From Yinghuangia elevatio (GTDB lineage: Bacteria; Actinomycetota; Actinomycetes; Streptomycetales; Streptomycetaceae), in assembly GCF_040649515.1 (NCBI RefSeq), contig NZ_JBEZFP010000020.1, positions 1 to 64,000 on the forward strand: a stretch of 64,000 nt of DNA, given 5' to 3'. Every line of letters begins with the position of its first letter. The first letter of the stretch is position 1. The notes under the pieces are model-generated. The model ran no database searches and was not told the origin of the DNA. It saw only the letters and a program-made list of their open reading frames with translations. The translations under genes were made by a program, and so were the position numbers. Of the stretch, positions 34,490 to 42,837 are shown one piece after another.

Positions 34490-36178
34490 ATGCGGGCAAC
34501 CCCCACGACCACCGGCGTCCGCGCGAACGGAACCGCCGCGCGCGCCGGTGCGGCGCCCTCGGCGGAGCTGGGGCCACGACTGGGCACACGCGCGGACGTA
34601 CACGGCGAGGCGTACCGGGCGAACACGCTCGCCCACATGGGTGAAGTCGCGGAACTGCGGCGACGGCTCGCGACCGCGGCCCTCGGCGGCGGCGAGACCG
34701 CCCGCGCCCGGCACGTTGCTCGCGGCAAGCTGCTGCCGCGCGAGCGCGTGGACACCCTGCTCGACCCCGGCTCGCCGTTCCTGGAGGTGGCCCCGCTCGC
34801 CGCCGACGGCCTGTACGACGGGGCGGCACCCGCGGCGGGCGTCGTCGCGGGCATCGGGCGCGTGTCGGGGCGCGAGGTCATGGTCGTGGCGAACGACGCG
34901 ACGGTGAAGGGCGGCACGTACTACCCGCTGACCGTGAAGAAGCACCTGCGGGCGCAGGAGATCGCGTACGAGAACCGCCTACCGTGCGTGTATCTGGTCG
35001 ACTCCGGCGGCGCCTTCCTGCCGATGCAGGACGAAGTCTTCCCGGACCGCGACCATTTCGGCCGCATCTTCTTCAACCAGGCGCGTATGTCGGCCGCGGG
35101 CATTGCGCAGATCAGCGCGGTGCTCGGGTCCTGTACGGCCGGCGGGGCGTACGTCCCGGCGATGAGCGACCAGACCGTCATCGTGCGCAACCAGGGCACC
35201 ATTTTCCTGGGCGGGCCGCCGCTGGTGAAGGCCGCGACGGGCGAGGTCGTCACCGCGGAAGAACTCGGCGGCGGCGAGGTGCACGCCCGCACGTCGGGCG
35301 TCGTCGACCACCTCGCCGAAGACGACGCGCACGCGCTGCGCATCGTGCGCGACATCGTGGCCGGGCTCGGCCCGCGCACACCGCGGCCGTGGGACGTCGC
35401 CCCGGTGGAGGAACCGGCCGTCGACCCGGTCGGGCTGTACGGCGTCGTGCCCGCCGACAACCGCACGCCCTACGACGTGCGCGAGGTCATCGCCCGCATC
35501 GTCGACGGCTCGCGCTTCTCGGAGTTCAAGGCCGAGTACGGCGCGACGCTCGTCACCGGCTTCGCGCGCGTGCACGGCCACCCGGTCGGCATCGTCGCCA
35601 ACAACGGCATCCTGTTCTCCGAATCGGCGCTGAAGGGCGCGCACTTCATCGAGCTGTGCGACCAACGGGCCATCCCGCTGCTGTTCCTGCAGAACATCAC
35701 GGGCTTCATGGTCGGCCGGGCGTACGAGAACGGCGGCATCGCCAAGCACGGTGCCAAGATGGTCACCGCCGTCGCCACCACGCGCGTCCCCAAGTTGACG
35801 GTGGTGGTGGGCGGCTCGCACGGGGCGGGCAACTACTCGATGTGCGGCCGGGCGTACTCGCCGCGCTTCCTGTGGATGTGGCCGGGCGCCAAGATCTCCG
35901 TCATGGGCGGCGAACAGGCCGCCACCGTACTGGCCACCGTCAAGCGCGACCAACTCGCCGCGCGCGGCGAGGACTGGCCCGCGGAGGACGAGGCGGCCTT
36001 CCGGCAGCCGGTGCTCGACCAGTACGAACGGCAGGGCAGCGCGTACTACGCCACCGCCCGGCTGTGGGACGACGGGGTCATCGACCCGCTCGACACCCGC
36101 ACCGTCGTCGGTCTCGCGCTGACCGCGTGCGCCAACGCCCCCCTCGCCGACCCCGGCTTCGGCCTCTTCCGGATGTGA
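34490..36178 (+). CDS. methylcrotonyl-CoA carboxylase, beta (carboxyltransferase) subunit
   Basis: A 562-aa biotin-dependent carboxyltransferase beta chain. It transfers CO2 from carboxybiotin to 3-methylcrotonyl-CoA in leucine degradation. It reads as MCC rather than propionyl- or acetyl-CoA carboxylase because of YYPLTVKKHLRAQEIA, SGGAFLPMQDEVFPD, FNQARMSAAGIAQI and GGGEVHARTSGVVDHLA. GGAGG lies 7 nt upstream of ATG 34490. The first 25 residues are Ala/Thr-rich and probably flexible. Followed almost directly by the alpha chain. Confidence 0.9.
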   Translation: MRATPTTTGVRANGTAARAGAAPSAELGPRLGTRADVHGEAYRANTLAHMGEVAELRRRLATAALGGGETARARHVARGKLLPRERVDTLLDPGSPFLEVAPLAADGLYDGAAPAAGVVAGIGRVSGREVMVVANDATVKGGTYYPLTVKKHLRAQEIAYENRLPCVYLVDSGGAFLPMQDEVFPDRDHFGRIFFNQARMSAAGIAQISAVLGSCTAGGAYVPAMSDQTVIVRNQGTIFLGGPPLVKAATGEVVTAEELGGGEVHARTSGVVDHLAEDDAHALRIVRDIVAGLGPRTPRPWDVAPVEEPAVDPVGLYGVVPADNRTPYDVREVIARIVDGSRFSEFKAEYGATLVTGFARVHGHPVGIVANNGILFSESALKGAHFIELCDQRAIPLLFLQNITGFMVGRAYENGGIAKHGAKMVTAVATTRVPKLTVVVGGSHGAGNYSMCGRAYSPRFLWMWPGAKISVMGGEQAATVLATVKRDQLAARGEDWPAEDEAAFRQPVLDQYERQGSAYYATARLWDDGVIDPLDTRTVVGLALTACANAPLADPGFGLFRM

Positions 36179-36186
36179 GCCGCCGC

Positions 36187-38379
36187 ATGTTCGACACGGT
36201 CCTCATCGCCAACCGGGGCGAGATCGCCCGACGCGTGGCCTCGACGCTCGCCGACAAGGGCATCCGCACGGCGGTCGTCCACACCGACGCCGACGAGGGC
36301 GCGCCGCATGTGCTGGAGGCGGACGTCGCCGTACGCGTGCCCGACTACCTCGACATCGCCGCCGTCGTCGCGGCGGCAGTGCGGGTGGGCGCCGACGCGA
36401 TCCATCCGGGCTACGGATTCCTCGCCGAGAACGCGGAGTTCGCGCGTGCCGTCGAGGCCGCCGGCATCGTCTTCGTCGGACCGCCCGCGACGGCGATCGA
36501 GTTGATGGGCGACAAGATCCGCGCGAAGCAGACGGTCGCCGCGTCGGGCGTGCCCGTGGTGCCCGGCAGCAGCGGCGCGGGCCTCTCCGACGCCGAACTC
36601 GCCGACGAGGCCCGCAAGGTGGGCTTCCCGGTGCTGCTGAAGCCGTCCGCGGGCGGCGGCGGCAAGGGTATGCATCTCGTACGCGACGAACGGCAGTTGG
36701 CGGACGAGATCGCCGCCGCGCGGCGCGAGGCGGCGGGCGCGTTCGGTGACGACACCCTGCTCGTCGAACGCTGGATCGACCGGCCCCGGCACATCGAGGT
36801 CCAGGTCCTCGCCGACACCCACGGCAACGTCATCCACCTCGGCGAACGCGAATGCAGTCTCCAGCGCCGCCACCAGAAGATCGTGGAAGAAGCCCCCTCC
36901 CCGCTGCTCGACGACCGGCAGCGCGCCGCGATGGGCGCCGCGGCCGTCGAAGCGGCTCGCTCCTGCGGGTACGTCGGCGCGGGCACGGTCGAGTTCATCG
37001 TGTCGGCGGACCACCCCGACGACTACTACTTCATGGAGATGAACACCCGCCTCCAGGTCGAACACCCCGTCACGGAACTCGTCGTCGGCCTGGACCTCGT
37101 CGAGTGCCAGATCGACATCGCGGCCGGCGGCGAACTCCCGTTCGCGCAGGACGAAGTGGCGCCGCGCATGCGCGGACACGCGGTGGAGGCGCGCATCTAC
37201 GCCGAGGACCCGGACCGTGGCTTCCTGCCGGGCGGCGGCCGCGTCCTCGTGCTGGACGAACCCCGGCACCTCGCACGCGTCGACTCCGGGCTCGCGGAAG
37301 GGGCCGAGGTCGGCACCGGCTACGACCCCATGCTCGCCAAGGTGATCGCGCACGGGGACGACCGCGACGGGGCGCTGCGCGTCCTGCGTACGGCGCTCAC
37401 CGAGACGACGGTGCTCGGCGTGCACACCAACATCGGCTTCCTGGCCCGCCTGCTGGCACACCAGGACGTGGTGGCGGGCCGCCTGGACACCGGCCTGGTC
37501 GAGGCGGCGATGCCGTCGCTGCTGCGGGGGGACACGCCGCCGACGGTCGCGGTCCTGGCCGCGTTGCTCGCGCACGCGGCCTTGGAACCGGGGGCGGGGG
37601 CGAGCGAGGCGGGCACAGGATCGGGGCCGGAGCCGGGCGCGTCGGACGGATGGACCGATCCGTTCTCGGTGCCCTCGGGCTGGCGCCTCGGCGAACACGC
37701 GGCCACCGTCCACCGGTTCCGCGTCGAGGGTGCCGAACCGACCACGGTGCGGGTGCACGGGCGGGGGCGGCACACGGAGGTGTCGTACGACGCGGAGGAG
37801 AGCGCGGTCGAACGTACGGTGGTGCCCGCGCACATCGTGATCGGTGGGCCCGACCAGGTGCGGCTGACGTACGACGGATTGACCGAGACCTTCCGCTACG
37901 CCCTTGCCGACGACGGCAGTTGGTGGCTCTCACAAGGAGCGGAGACGTGGCGGGCGGCCCCCTATGACCCGGTGGCGTCGGGGGCGGGGGCAGGGGGTGT
38001 GGCGGGGGACGGCACGCTGGTGGCCCCCATGCCGGGGACCGTCACCGTCGTGAAGGCGGCCGCCGGGGAACGGGTGACGGCGGGTCAGGCGGTCGTGGTC
38101 GTCGAGGCGATGAAGATGGAGCACGCGGTGACCGCGCCCTTCGACGGCACCCTCGCGGAACTGCGGGTGGACGTGGGGTCCCGGGTCGCGCTGGACGAAG
38201 TCCTGGCGCTGGTCCACCCGGAGGAGGGCGGCGGCGCGGAGAGCGGCACCGAGGCCGGCGGCGCTGAAGCCGGCGGCACCGAGGCCGGCGGCACCGAGGC
38301 CGGCGGCAGCAAGGCCGGCGGCGCCGACCGGGACGACGCGGTTCGGAGCGGGGCAGTCGAAGGCGAGGACAAGTCATGA
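36187..38379 (+). CDS. methylcrotonyl-CoA carboxylase, alpha (biotin carboxylase) subunit
   Basis: A 730-aa subunit. The biotin carboxylase core is about 1-445: VLIANRGEIARRV, KPSAGGGGKGMHLV (ATP grasp) and MEMNTRLQVEHPVTE. The biotinyl domain near the end has EAMKMEH with Lys643 the biotin site. ATG 36187 is used; in-frame GTG 36175, overlapping the previous stop as GTGA, is equally possible. An Ala/Gly/Pro-rich stretch around residues 470-490 interrupts the BT-like domain. The C-terminal about 45 residues beyond the biotinyl domain are five in-frame 15-bp repeats (Glu-Ala-Gly-Gly-X), unusual for the family. Confidence 0.92.
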   Translation: MFDTVLIANRGEIARRVASTLADKGIRTAVVHTDADEGAPHVLEADVAVRVPDYLDIAAVVAAAVRVGADAIHPGYGFLAENAEFARAVEAAGIVFVGPPATAIELMGDKIRAKQTVAASGVPVVPGSSGAGLSDAELADEARKVGFPVLLKPSAGGGGKGMHLVRDERQLADEIAAARREAAGAFGDDTLLVERWIDRPRHIEVQVLADTHGNVIHLGERECSLQRRHQKIVEEAPSPLLDDRQRAAMGAAAVEAARSCGYVGAGTVEFIVSADHPDDYYFMEMNTRLQVEHPVTELVVGLDLVECQIDIAAGGELPFAQDEVAPRMRGHAVEARIYAEDPDRGFLPGGGRVLVLDEPRHLARVDSGLAEGAEVGTGYDPMLAKVIAHGDDRDGALRVLRTALTETTVLGVHTNIGFLARLLAHQDVVAGRLDTGLVEAAMPSLLRGDTPPTVAVLAALLAHAALEPGAGASEAGTGSGPEPGASDGWTDPFSVPSGWRLGEHAATVHRFRVEGAEPTTVRVHGRGRHTEVSYDAEESAVERTVVPAHIVIGGPDQVRLTYDGLTETFRYALADDGSWWLSQGAETWRAAPYDPVASGAGAGGVAGDGTLVAPMPGTVTVVKAAAGERVTAGQAVVVVEAMKMEHAVTAPFDGTLAELRVDVGSRVALDEVLALVHPEEGGGAESGTEAGGAEAGGTEAGGTEAGGSKAGGADRDDAVRSGAVEGEDKS
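38251..38325 (+). repeat. five 15-bp in-frame repeats
   Basis: Five near-identical copies of gaggccggcggcacc code for Glu-Ala-Gly-Gly-Thr-type units after the biotinyl domain of the carboxylase alpha chain. Confidence 0.85.
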
Positions 38380-39317
38380 ACGCTCTGCCCATGGTCGTCC
38401 CGGAGGCCGGCCTTCCGGCACGCGTCACCATCCACGAGGTCGGGCCGCGCGACGGGCTCCAGAACGAGTCGGCGGTGGTCCCCGCCCATGTGAAGGCGGA
38501 GTTCATCCGGCGGCTCGCCGGGGTCGGGCTCACCACGATCGAGGCGACGAGCTTCGTACCGCCCGCCTGGGTGCCGCAACTGGCGGACGCGGCCGAGGTG
38601 TTCGCGGAGATCGAGGACCTCGCCGCGGTGGACCTCCCCGTGCTCGTGCCGAATCAACGCGGGCTCGACCGGGCCCTGGAGCTGGGCGCGCGGCACGTCG
38701 CGGTCTTCGCCAGTGCCACCGAGACGTTCGCGCAGCGGAACCTCAACCGCGGGCTGGAGGAGGCACTCGACATGTTCGCGCCCGTCGTGGCGCGCGCGAC
38801 CGCGTCGGGCGTCCGTACCCGCGGCTACCTGTCGATGTGCTTCGGCGACCCGTGGGAAGGGGCCGTCGACCCCGCGCAGGTGGTCGACGTCGGCGTACGC
38901 CTCATCCAGATGGGCTGTTGGCAACTCAGCCTCGGGGACACCATCGGCGTGGCCACCCCGGGCCAAGTGACGGACATGATCGGCCGGTTCGCGGATGCCG
39001 GCATCGGCACCGACCGGCTCGCCGTGCACTTCCACGACACGTACGGCCAGGCACTCTCCAACACGCTGGCCGCGCTCCGTACGGGCGTCGCGACCGTGGA
39101 CGCGTCGGCCGGCGGACTCGGCGGCTGCCCGTACGCCAAGAGCGCCACCGGCAACCTCGCCACCGAGGACCTGGTGTGGATGCTCACCGGGCTCGGCGTC
39201 GACACCGGCGTCGACCTCGGCCGCCTCGTCGCCACAAGCACGTGGATGGCCGAACACCTGGGCCGACCCAGCCCGTCCCGTACCGTCCGCGCACTCGCGG
39301 GCGATCAGCAGAGGTAG
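38376..39317 (+). CDS. hydroxymethylglutaryl-CoA lyase
   Basis: A 313-aa TIM-barrel lyase that splits HMG-CoA to acetoacetate and acetyl-CoA, the last step of leucine catabolism. EVGPRDGLQNE, LSLGDTIGVATP, VHFHDTYG and the Cys-containing signature GGLGGCPYAKSATGN are all intact. ATG 38376 overlaps the alpha-chain stop by 4 bp. Next to the AcdH-type dehydrogenase. Confidence 0.94.
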   Translation: MNALPMVVPEAGLPARVTIHEVGPRDGLQNESAVVPAHVKAEFIRRLAGVGLTTIEATSFVPPAWVPQLADAAEVFAEIEDLAAVDLPVLVPNQRGLDRALELGARHVAVFASATETFAQRNLNRGLEEALDMFAPVVARATASGVRTRGYLSMCFGDPWEGAVDPAQVVDVGVRLIQMGCWQLSLGDTIGVATPGQVTDMIGRFADAGIGTDRLAVHFHDTYGQALSNTLAALRTGVATVDASAGGLGGCPYAKSATGNLATEDLVWMLTGLGVDTGVDLGRLVATSTWMAEHLGRPSPSRTVRALAGDQQR

Positions 39318-39326
39318 GCGACGATC

Positions 39327-40505
39327 ATGCTCGACCACAGACTCGACGACGACCTTGAGCTCCTGCGGGCGACCGTGCGGGAGTTCGCGCGCGACGTGAT
39401 CGCGCCGGTGATCGGGGACCACTACGAGCGGCACGAGTTCCCGTACCCGATCGTGCGCGAGATGGGGAAGATGGGGCTGTTCGGCCTGCCGTTCCCCGAG
39501 GAATACGGCGGCATGGGCGGCGACTACCTGGCGCTCGGCGTGGCCCTGGAAGAACTGGCGCGCGTGGACTCGTCGGTCGCCATCACCCTGGAGGCGGCGG
39601 TCTCACTGGGCGCCATGCCGATCCACAAGTACGGGACCGAGGAACAGAAGCGGCAGTGGCTGCCGAAGCTCTGCTCGGGGGAGATGCTGGGGGCCTTCGG
39701 ACTCACCGAGCCCGACGGCGGGTCGGACGCCGGAGCGACACGTACCACGGCGCGCCGCGACGACGCCACCGGCGAGTGGGTCATCAACGGCAGCAAGAGC
39801 TTCATCACCAACTCCGGGACGGACATCACGGGACTGGTGACAGTCACCGCCGTGACAGGCACGAAGCCCGACGGCGGCAAGGCGATCTCCACGATCATCG
39901 TGCCCGCCGGCACGCCGGGCATGACCGTCGCCCCGCCGTACTCCAAGGTCGGTTGGAACGCCTCCGACACCCACGAACTGTCCTTCAGCGACTGTCGCGT
40001 GCCGGGCGAGAACCTGCTCGGGGAACTCGGCCGCGGCTACGCCCAGTTCCTGGGCATCCTGGACGAGGGGCGAATCGCCATCGCTGCGCTGGCCACCGGC
40101 TTGGCGCAGGGCTGCGTCGACGAGTCGGTCCGCTACGCCAGCGAACGCAAGGCGTTCGGACGGCCGATCGGCGCCAACCAGGCCATCGCGTTCAAGCTTG
40201 CGGACATGGAACTGCGGGCGCACACAAGCCGGTTGACGTGGCGCCACGCGGCGTCCCGGATGGTCCACGGCGAGTCGTTCAAGCACGAGGCCGCGCTCGC
40301 GAAGCTGTACACGTCCGAGGCGGCGGTCGATAACGCCCGTGAGGCGACGCAGATCCACGGCGGCTACGGCTACATGAATGAGTACCCGGTGGCCCGCTTC
40401 TGGCGCGACTGCAAGATCCTCGAGATCGGCGAGGGCACGTCCGAGGTGCAGCGGATGCTCATCGCCAGGACGCTCGGCGTCGGGGAGGCCCTGACGCCGC
40501 GCTGA
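39327..40505 (+). CDS. acdH: acyl-CoA dehydrogenase, AcdH type
   Basis: A 392-aa acyl-CoA dehydrogenase. The sequence HRLDDDLELLRATVREFARDV, then LGAFGLTEPDGGSDAGAT, FITNSGTDITG and YASERKAFGRPIGANQ closely match Streptomyces AcdH, which is needed for branched-chain amino acid catabolism. The catalytic Glu is at the medium-chain position (YMNEYPVARFWRD), not the isovaleryl-dehydrogenase position. It probably oxidises isovaleryl-, isobutyryl- and 2-methylbutyryl-CoA. Last gene of the operon, followed by a hairpin. Confidence 0.93.
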   Translation: MLDHRLDDDLELLRATVREFARDVIAPVIGDHYERHEFPYPIVREMGKMGLFGLPFPEEYGGMGGDYLALGVALEELARVDSSVAITLEAAVSLGAMPIHKYGTEEQKRQWLPKLCSGEMLGAFGLTEPDGGSDAGATRTTARRDDATGEWVINGSKSFITNSGTDITGLVTVTAVTGTKPDGGKAISTIIVPAGTPGMTVAPPYSKVGWNASDTHELSFSDCRVPGENLLGELGRGYAQFLGILDEGRIAIAALATGLAQGCVDESVRYASERKAFGRPIGANQAIAFKLADMELRAHTSRLTWRHAASRMVHGESFKHEAALAKLYTSEAAVDNAREATQIHGGYGYMNEYPVARFWRDCKILEIGEGTSEVQRMLIARTLGVGEALTPR

Positions 40506-40559
40506 CATCGGCCGCCTTGCCGGCCATTTCCCCCACCCCCCAAGCGATCGGCCCAGGCC

Positions 40560-40602
40560 GCCGCCGTCTCGTGGTCACCCCCCTCGACCACGAGGCGGCG
40601 GC
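40560..40602. terminator. hairpin terminator after acdH
   Basis: A 17-bp stem (40560-40576 with 40586-40602, one G-T pair) with a 9-nt C-rich loop lies 55 nt past the acdH stop. It could also end leftward transcripts from the small frames to its right. Confidence 0.7.
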
Positions 40603-40608
40603 GCGAGG

Positions 40609-40821
40609 TCAGTTCGCCGGGAGCCATCCAGGCGGCGTCGGAGCCGCCCGAGCGAACAGGGGGACCGTGCGCGGAACGTCGGGCAGCCCGGGCAGCCGTA
40701 CCGCGTGGTGCCTCGTGAACCCCCGTGGTGCGCTCTCCGTCGAGACATGCCGATAGCCCAACATCCCGGCAATGCGCTGCACTTCGTGCACGGGAATGGC
40801 GGCGCGCTTGCGTACGGTCAC
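40609..40821 (-). CDS. doubtful 70-aa protein
   Basis: A short leftward frame, starting at GTG 40821: basic N-terminus VRKRAAIPVHEVQRIAGMLGYRH, then Pro-rich. A GGAG precedes the start too closely. The region of about 650 bp between acdH and 41156 has no better candidate. No family recognised. Confidence 0.25.
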   Translation of the reverse strand: MTVRKRAAIPVHEVQRIAGMLGYRHVSTESAPRGFTRHHAVRLPGLPDVPRTVPLFARAAPTPPGWLPAN

Positions 40822-40873
40822 CTCCGCGAGGCCGCCGAGCCCCTCTCCCCGCCGCCGTACGATCCACCGTTAC

Positions 40874-41086
40874 TCACCCGGCCTCCTCAGGACCGAACCT
40901 GACACTGTGCAGAACACCCGCGAACACCTGTGCATAGTCCGGCCCTTCCTCCGCCGACGTGGCCTTGTTCATGACGGCGAGGCCGTCGTCCACGCGCTCG
41001 TGGAACTTCCCGCAGGCGTCGTCGAGTTCGTCGAAGCCGGTGCGGATCGGCCCGGTCTCCTCCAGAGCGCCGGGCTGTGGCGGCAT
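40874..41086 (-). CDS. candidate 70-aa acidic protein
   Basis: A short leftward frame from ATG 41086. It has an amphipathic, acidic make-up (TGFDELDDACGKFHERVDDG, then AEEGPDYAQVFAGVLHSVRF). That is more protein-like than most short frames here. The ribosome-binding site is weak. It is adjacent to the frame at 40609 and may form a two-gene unit with it. Function unknown. Confidence 0.4.
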   Translation of the reverse strand: MPPQPGALEETGPIRTGFDELDDACGKFHERVDDGLAVMNKATSAEEGPDYAQVFAGVLHSVRFGPEEAG

Positions 41087-41155
41087 GGGGACGTCACCGG
41101 GGCCGTGTAGGTTCTCGCGGCCGGGGCGGTTGAGGTTGAGGAGGGTGGGGGCAGG

Positions 41156-41806
41156 GTGTCGGACAGTTTCATGCTGGCTGCGCGCGTGCCGATGACGCGT
41201 GAGGGGTTCGAGGCGTGGTTGGACGCCGCGGTTCCGGGGGTTGAGGTGGTCGCCAACCCCGGTGAGATGTTCACCGGCTGGTTCTGGGACGGCTCCTCGT
41301 CGGCAGACCGGTGGGACCGGCTTGACGCGGACACGACGGCACGGGAGTTCTTTGCCGAGTGTGTCGAGGAGTCATGCGCCGGGCGGTCGACGACGGTGGT
41401 GCTCCTGCACCGCGAAGGTGCCTTGGAGGCGTACCTGTTTGAGGTCGGCTACGACGAATACACCATGCACACGGCGATGTTGCTGTTGGCCGGAGCCGGT
41501 CGGTTCAGGTCGGAGCCCGGGGACGACTACGTGCTGTTCTGGGCCGAGACCAGCGGGGCGTTGCTGAAGCCGTCGTCGGACGCCTGGCTGGCGGTGCTCT
41601 CGGTGGGGCAGGAAGGTGCGCGATTCGTCGGGCGCGTCGATCTGGCCGAGACGGTCGCGGCGCTGAAACCGGCCGAGGAGCGGTTCTACGCGTTGATCGA
41701 GCGCATGGCGGAGGACGAGGAGGAGTGGGACGCGGACGCCGGGGAGCCGTTCGCCGCCGAGACACCCCGCGACGCGTTGTTCGTGGATGCCGAGGTGTTG
41801 CGGTAG
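41156..41806 (+). CDS. protein of unknown function
   Basis: A 216-aa soluble acidic protein. GTG 41156 follows a G-rich GGAGGGTGG. It contains MTREGFEAWLDAAVPGVEV, GWFWDGSSSADRWDRLDAD and a middle part with Tyr/Met-rich FEVGYDEYTMHTAMLLLAGAG. The C-terminus is Glu-rich. I do not recognise a domain. It has a SMI1/immunity-protein-like flavour (acidic, Trp-rich, about 200 aa), but without a toxin gene nearby this is only a guess. Confidence 0.7.
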   Translation: MSDSFMLAARVPMTREGFEAWLDAAVPGVEVVANPGEMFTGWFWDGSSSADRWDRLDADTTAREFFAECVEESCAGRSTTVVLLHREGALEAYLFEVGYDEYTMHTAMLLLAGAGRFRSEPGDDYVLFWAETSGALLKPSSDAWLAVLSVGQEGARFVGRVDLAETVAALKPAEERFYALIERMAEDEEEWDADAGEPFAAETPRDALFVDAEVLR

Positions 41807-41892
41807 CGGGGGAACTCGGCGGGACCGGGCGGGGTTCGCCGTCCGTGCCCGAAGGCGGCCGCGCGGCGCGGGCACGGGCGACGACCCGGACG

Positions 41893-42483
41893 TCAGTGGC
41901 TGATCGCGGCGAGGCCGGCCTGGGCGTACTGCTCGTCGGAGAGTCCGCTCGGGGCACCTGCGACGCCGATGCCGGCGATGGGGGCGCCCTGGAACTGAAC
42001 GGGCACGCCGCCGGCGAGGAACAGCGTGCCGGGGATGTCGGCCAGGGTCGGGTTCTGTTCGAGGCGTCCGACCAGGACCGAGGTGGGGGCGTTGAAGGAC
42101 GCGGCGGTGTACGCCTTGAGGCGTGCCGACTCGTACGTGTGGGGCCCGGCGCCGTCGCCGCGCAGCTGCACGATGGCGTTGCCGTTGCGGTCCACGACGG
42201 CGACGCTGACGCGTTGGCCGTCGGCCTCGGCCGCGTCGAGGGCGGCCTGGGCGGCCCGTACGGCCGCTGCCTCGGTGAGGTGGTGGGTGGTGATGACGTT
42301 GTCGCCCCGGACGCCGTCACCACCCCGGACGCCGTCGCCACCCCGGGCCTGGCAACCGGCGTGGCAGTACTCGCCGGAGGCGGTGGTGGCGGTGGCGGGT
42401 ACGGCGGTCGCCACGCCCATGCCCAGCACCACAAGGGAGGCGCCGACGGCGAGACGGGTCCGCAGGACGGGGAATCGGTTCAC
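41893..42483 (-). CDS. secreted HbpS/GlcG-like heme-binding protein
   Basis: A 196-aa exported protein. GTG 42483 with AGGAG 5 nt upstream is preferred over longer starts. A Sec signal peptide (VGASLVVLGMGVATAVPATATT) ends near residue 33. After a repeat-bearing linker (GGDGVRGGDGV) comes the GlcG/HbpS domain: LTEAAAVRAAQAALDAAEADG, VSVAVVDRNGNAIVQLRGDG and GGVPVQFQGAPIAGIGVAGA. Streptomyces HbpS binds heme and controls the SenS-SenR system; no such kinase or regulator is adjacent here. Confidence 0.85.
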   Translation of the reverse strand: MNRFPVLRTRLAVGASLVVLGMGVATAVPATATTASGEYCHAGCQARGGDGVRGGDGVRGDNVITTHHLTEAAAVRAAQAALDAAEADGQRVSVAVVDRNGNAIVQLRGDGAGPHTYESARLKAYTAASFNAPTSVLVGRLEQNPTLADIPGTLFLAGGVPVQFQGAPIAGIGVAGAPSGLSDEQYAQAGLAAISH

Positions 42484-42837
42484 AGTCACTCCTGAGGGAG
42501 GTGGCCGCCACGAGCGGGCGTGCCTTCCCGACAGTGCAGCAACCCCGTCCCGCAACCGACCCGGCGCCGCGCGGCGATCCACCGGACCGGGCTACCCGGC
42601 CTGCGCCGAATGGTCGAGGACCCGCACGCAACGTCGCGGCGAGGCCGGGGGCACGAAGCGCCGGCGCCCCGGTTACCCCGGCCGGCCCGCGGACGGGACC
42701 TGCGCCGAACCCAACCGGGGCGCCTTGCCGCCCGCCGCGCCGCCACGCGAACTCATTTGCCCCGTCCGGAGTTTCATCGTGCGGATCCCCGCGGCCGATG
42801 CGGGGCACCGGCCCCCGGCCGGGGCGTGCCAGGGCGA
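42484..42837. other. 354-bp gene-free stretch
   Basis: No convincing gene is present. It holds the promoter side of the HbpS-like gene and, near its right end, a hairpin (42804-42830) that may end the leftward MFS transcript. Confidence 0.5.
42804..42830 (-). terminator. possible terminator after the MFS efflux gene
   Basis: GGCAC pairs with GTGCC and GCCCC with GGGGC around a 5-nt loop, with a 2-nt bulge. It begins 8 nt past the leftward stop. Confidence 0.4.
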
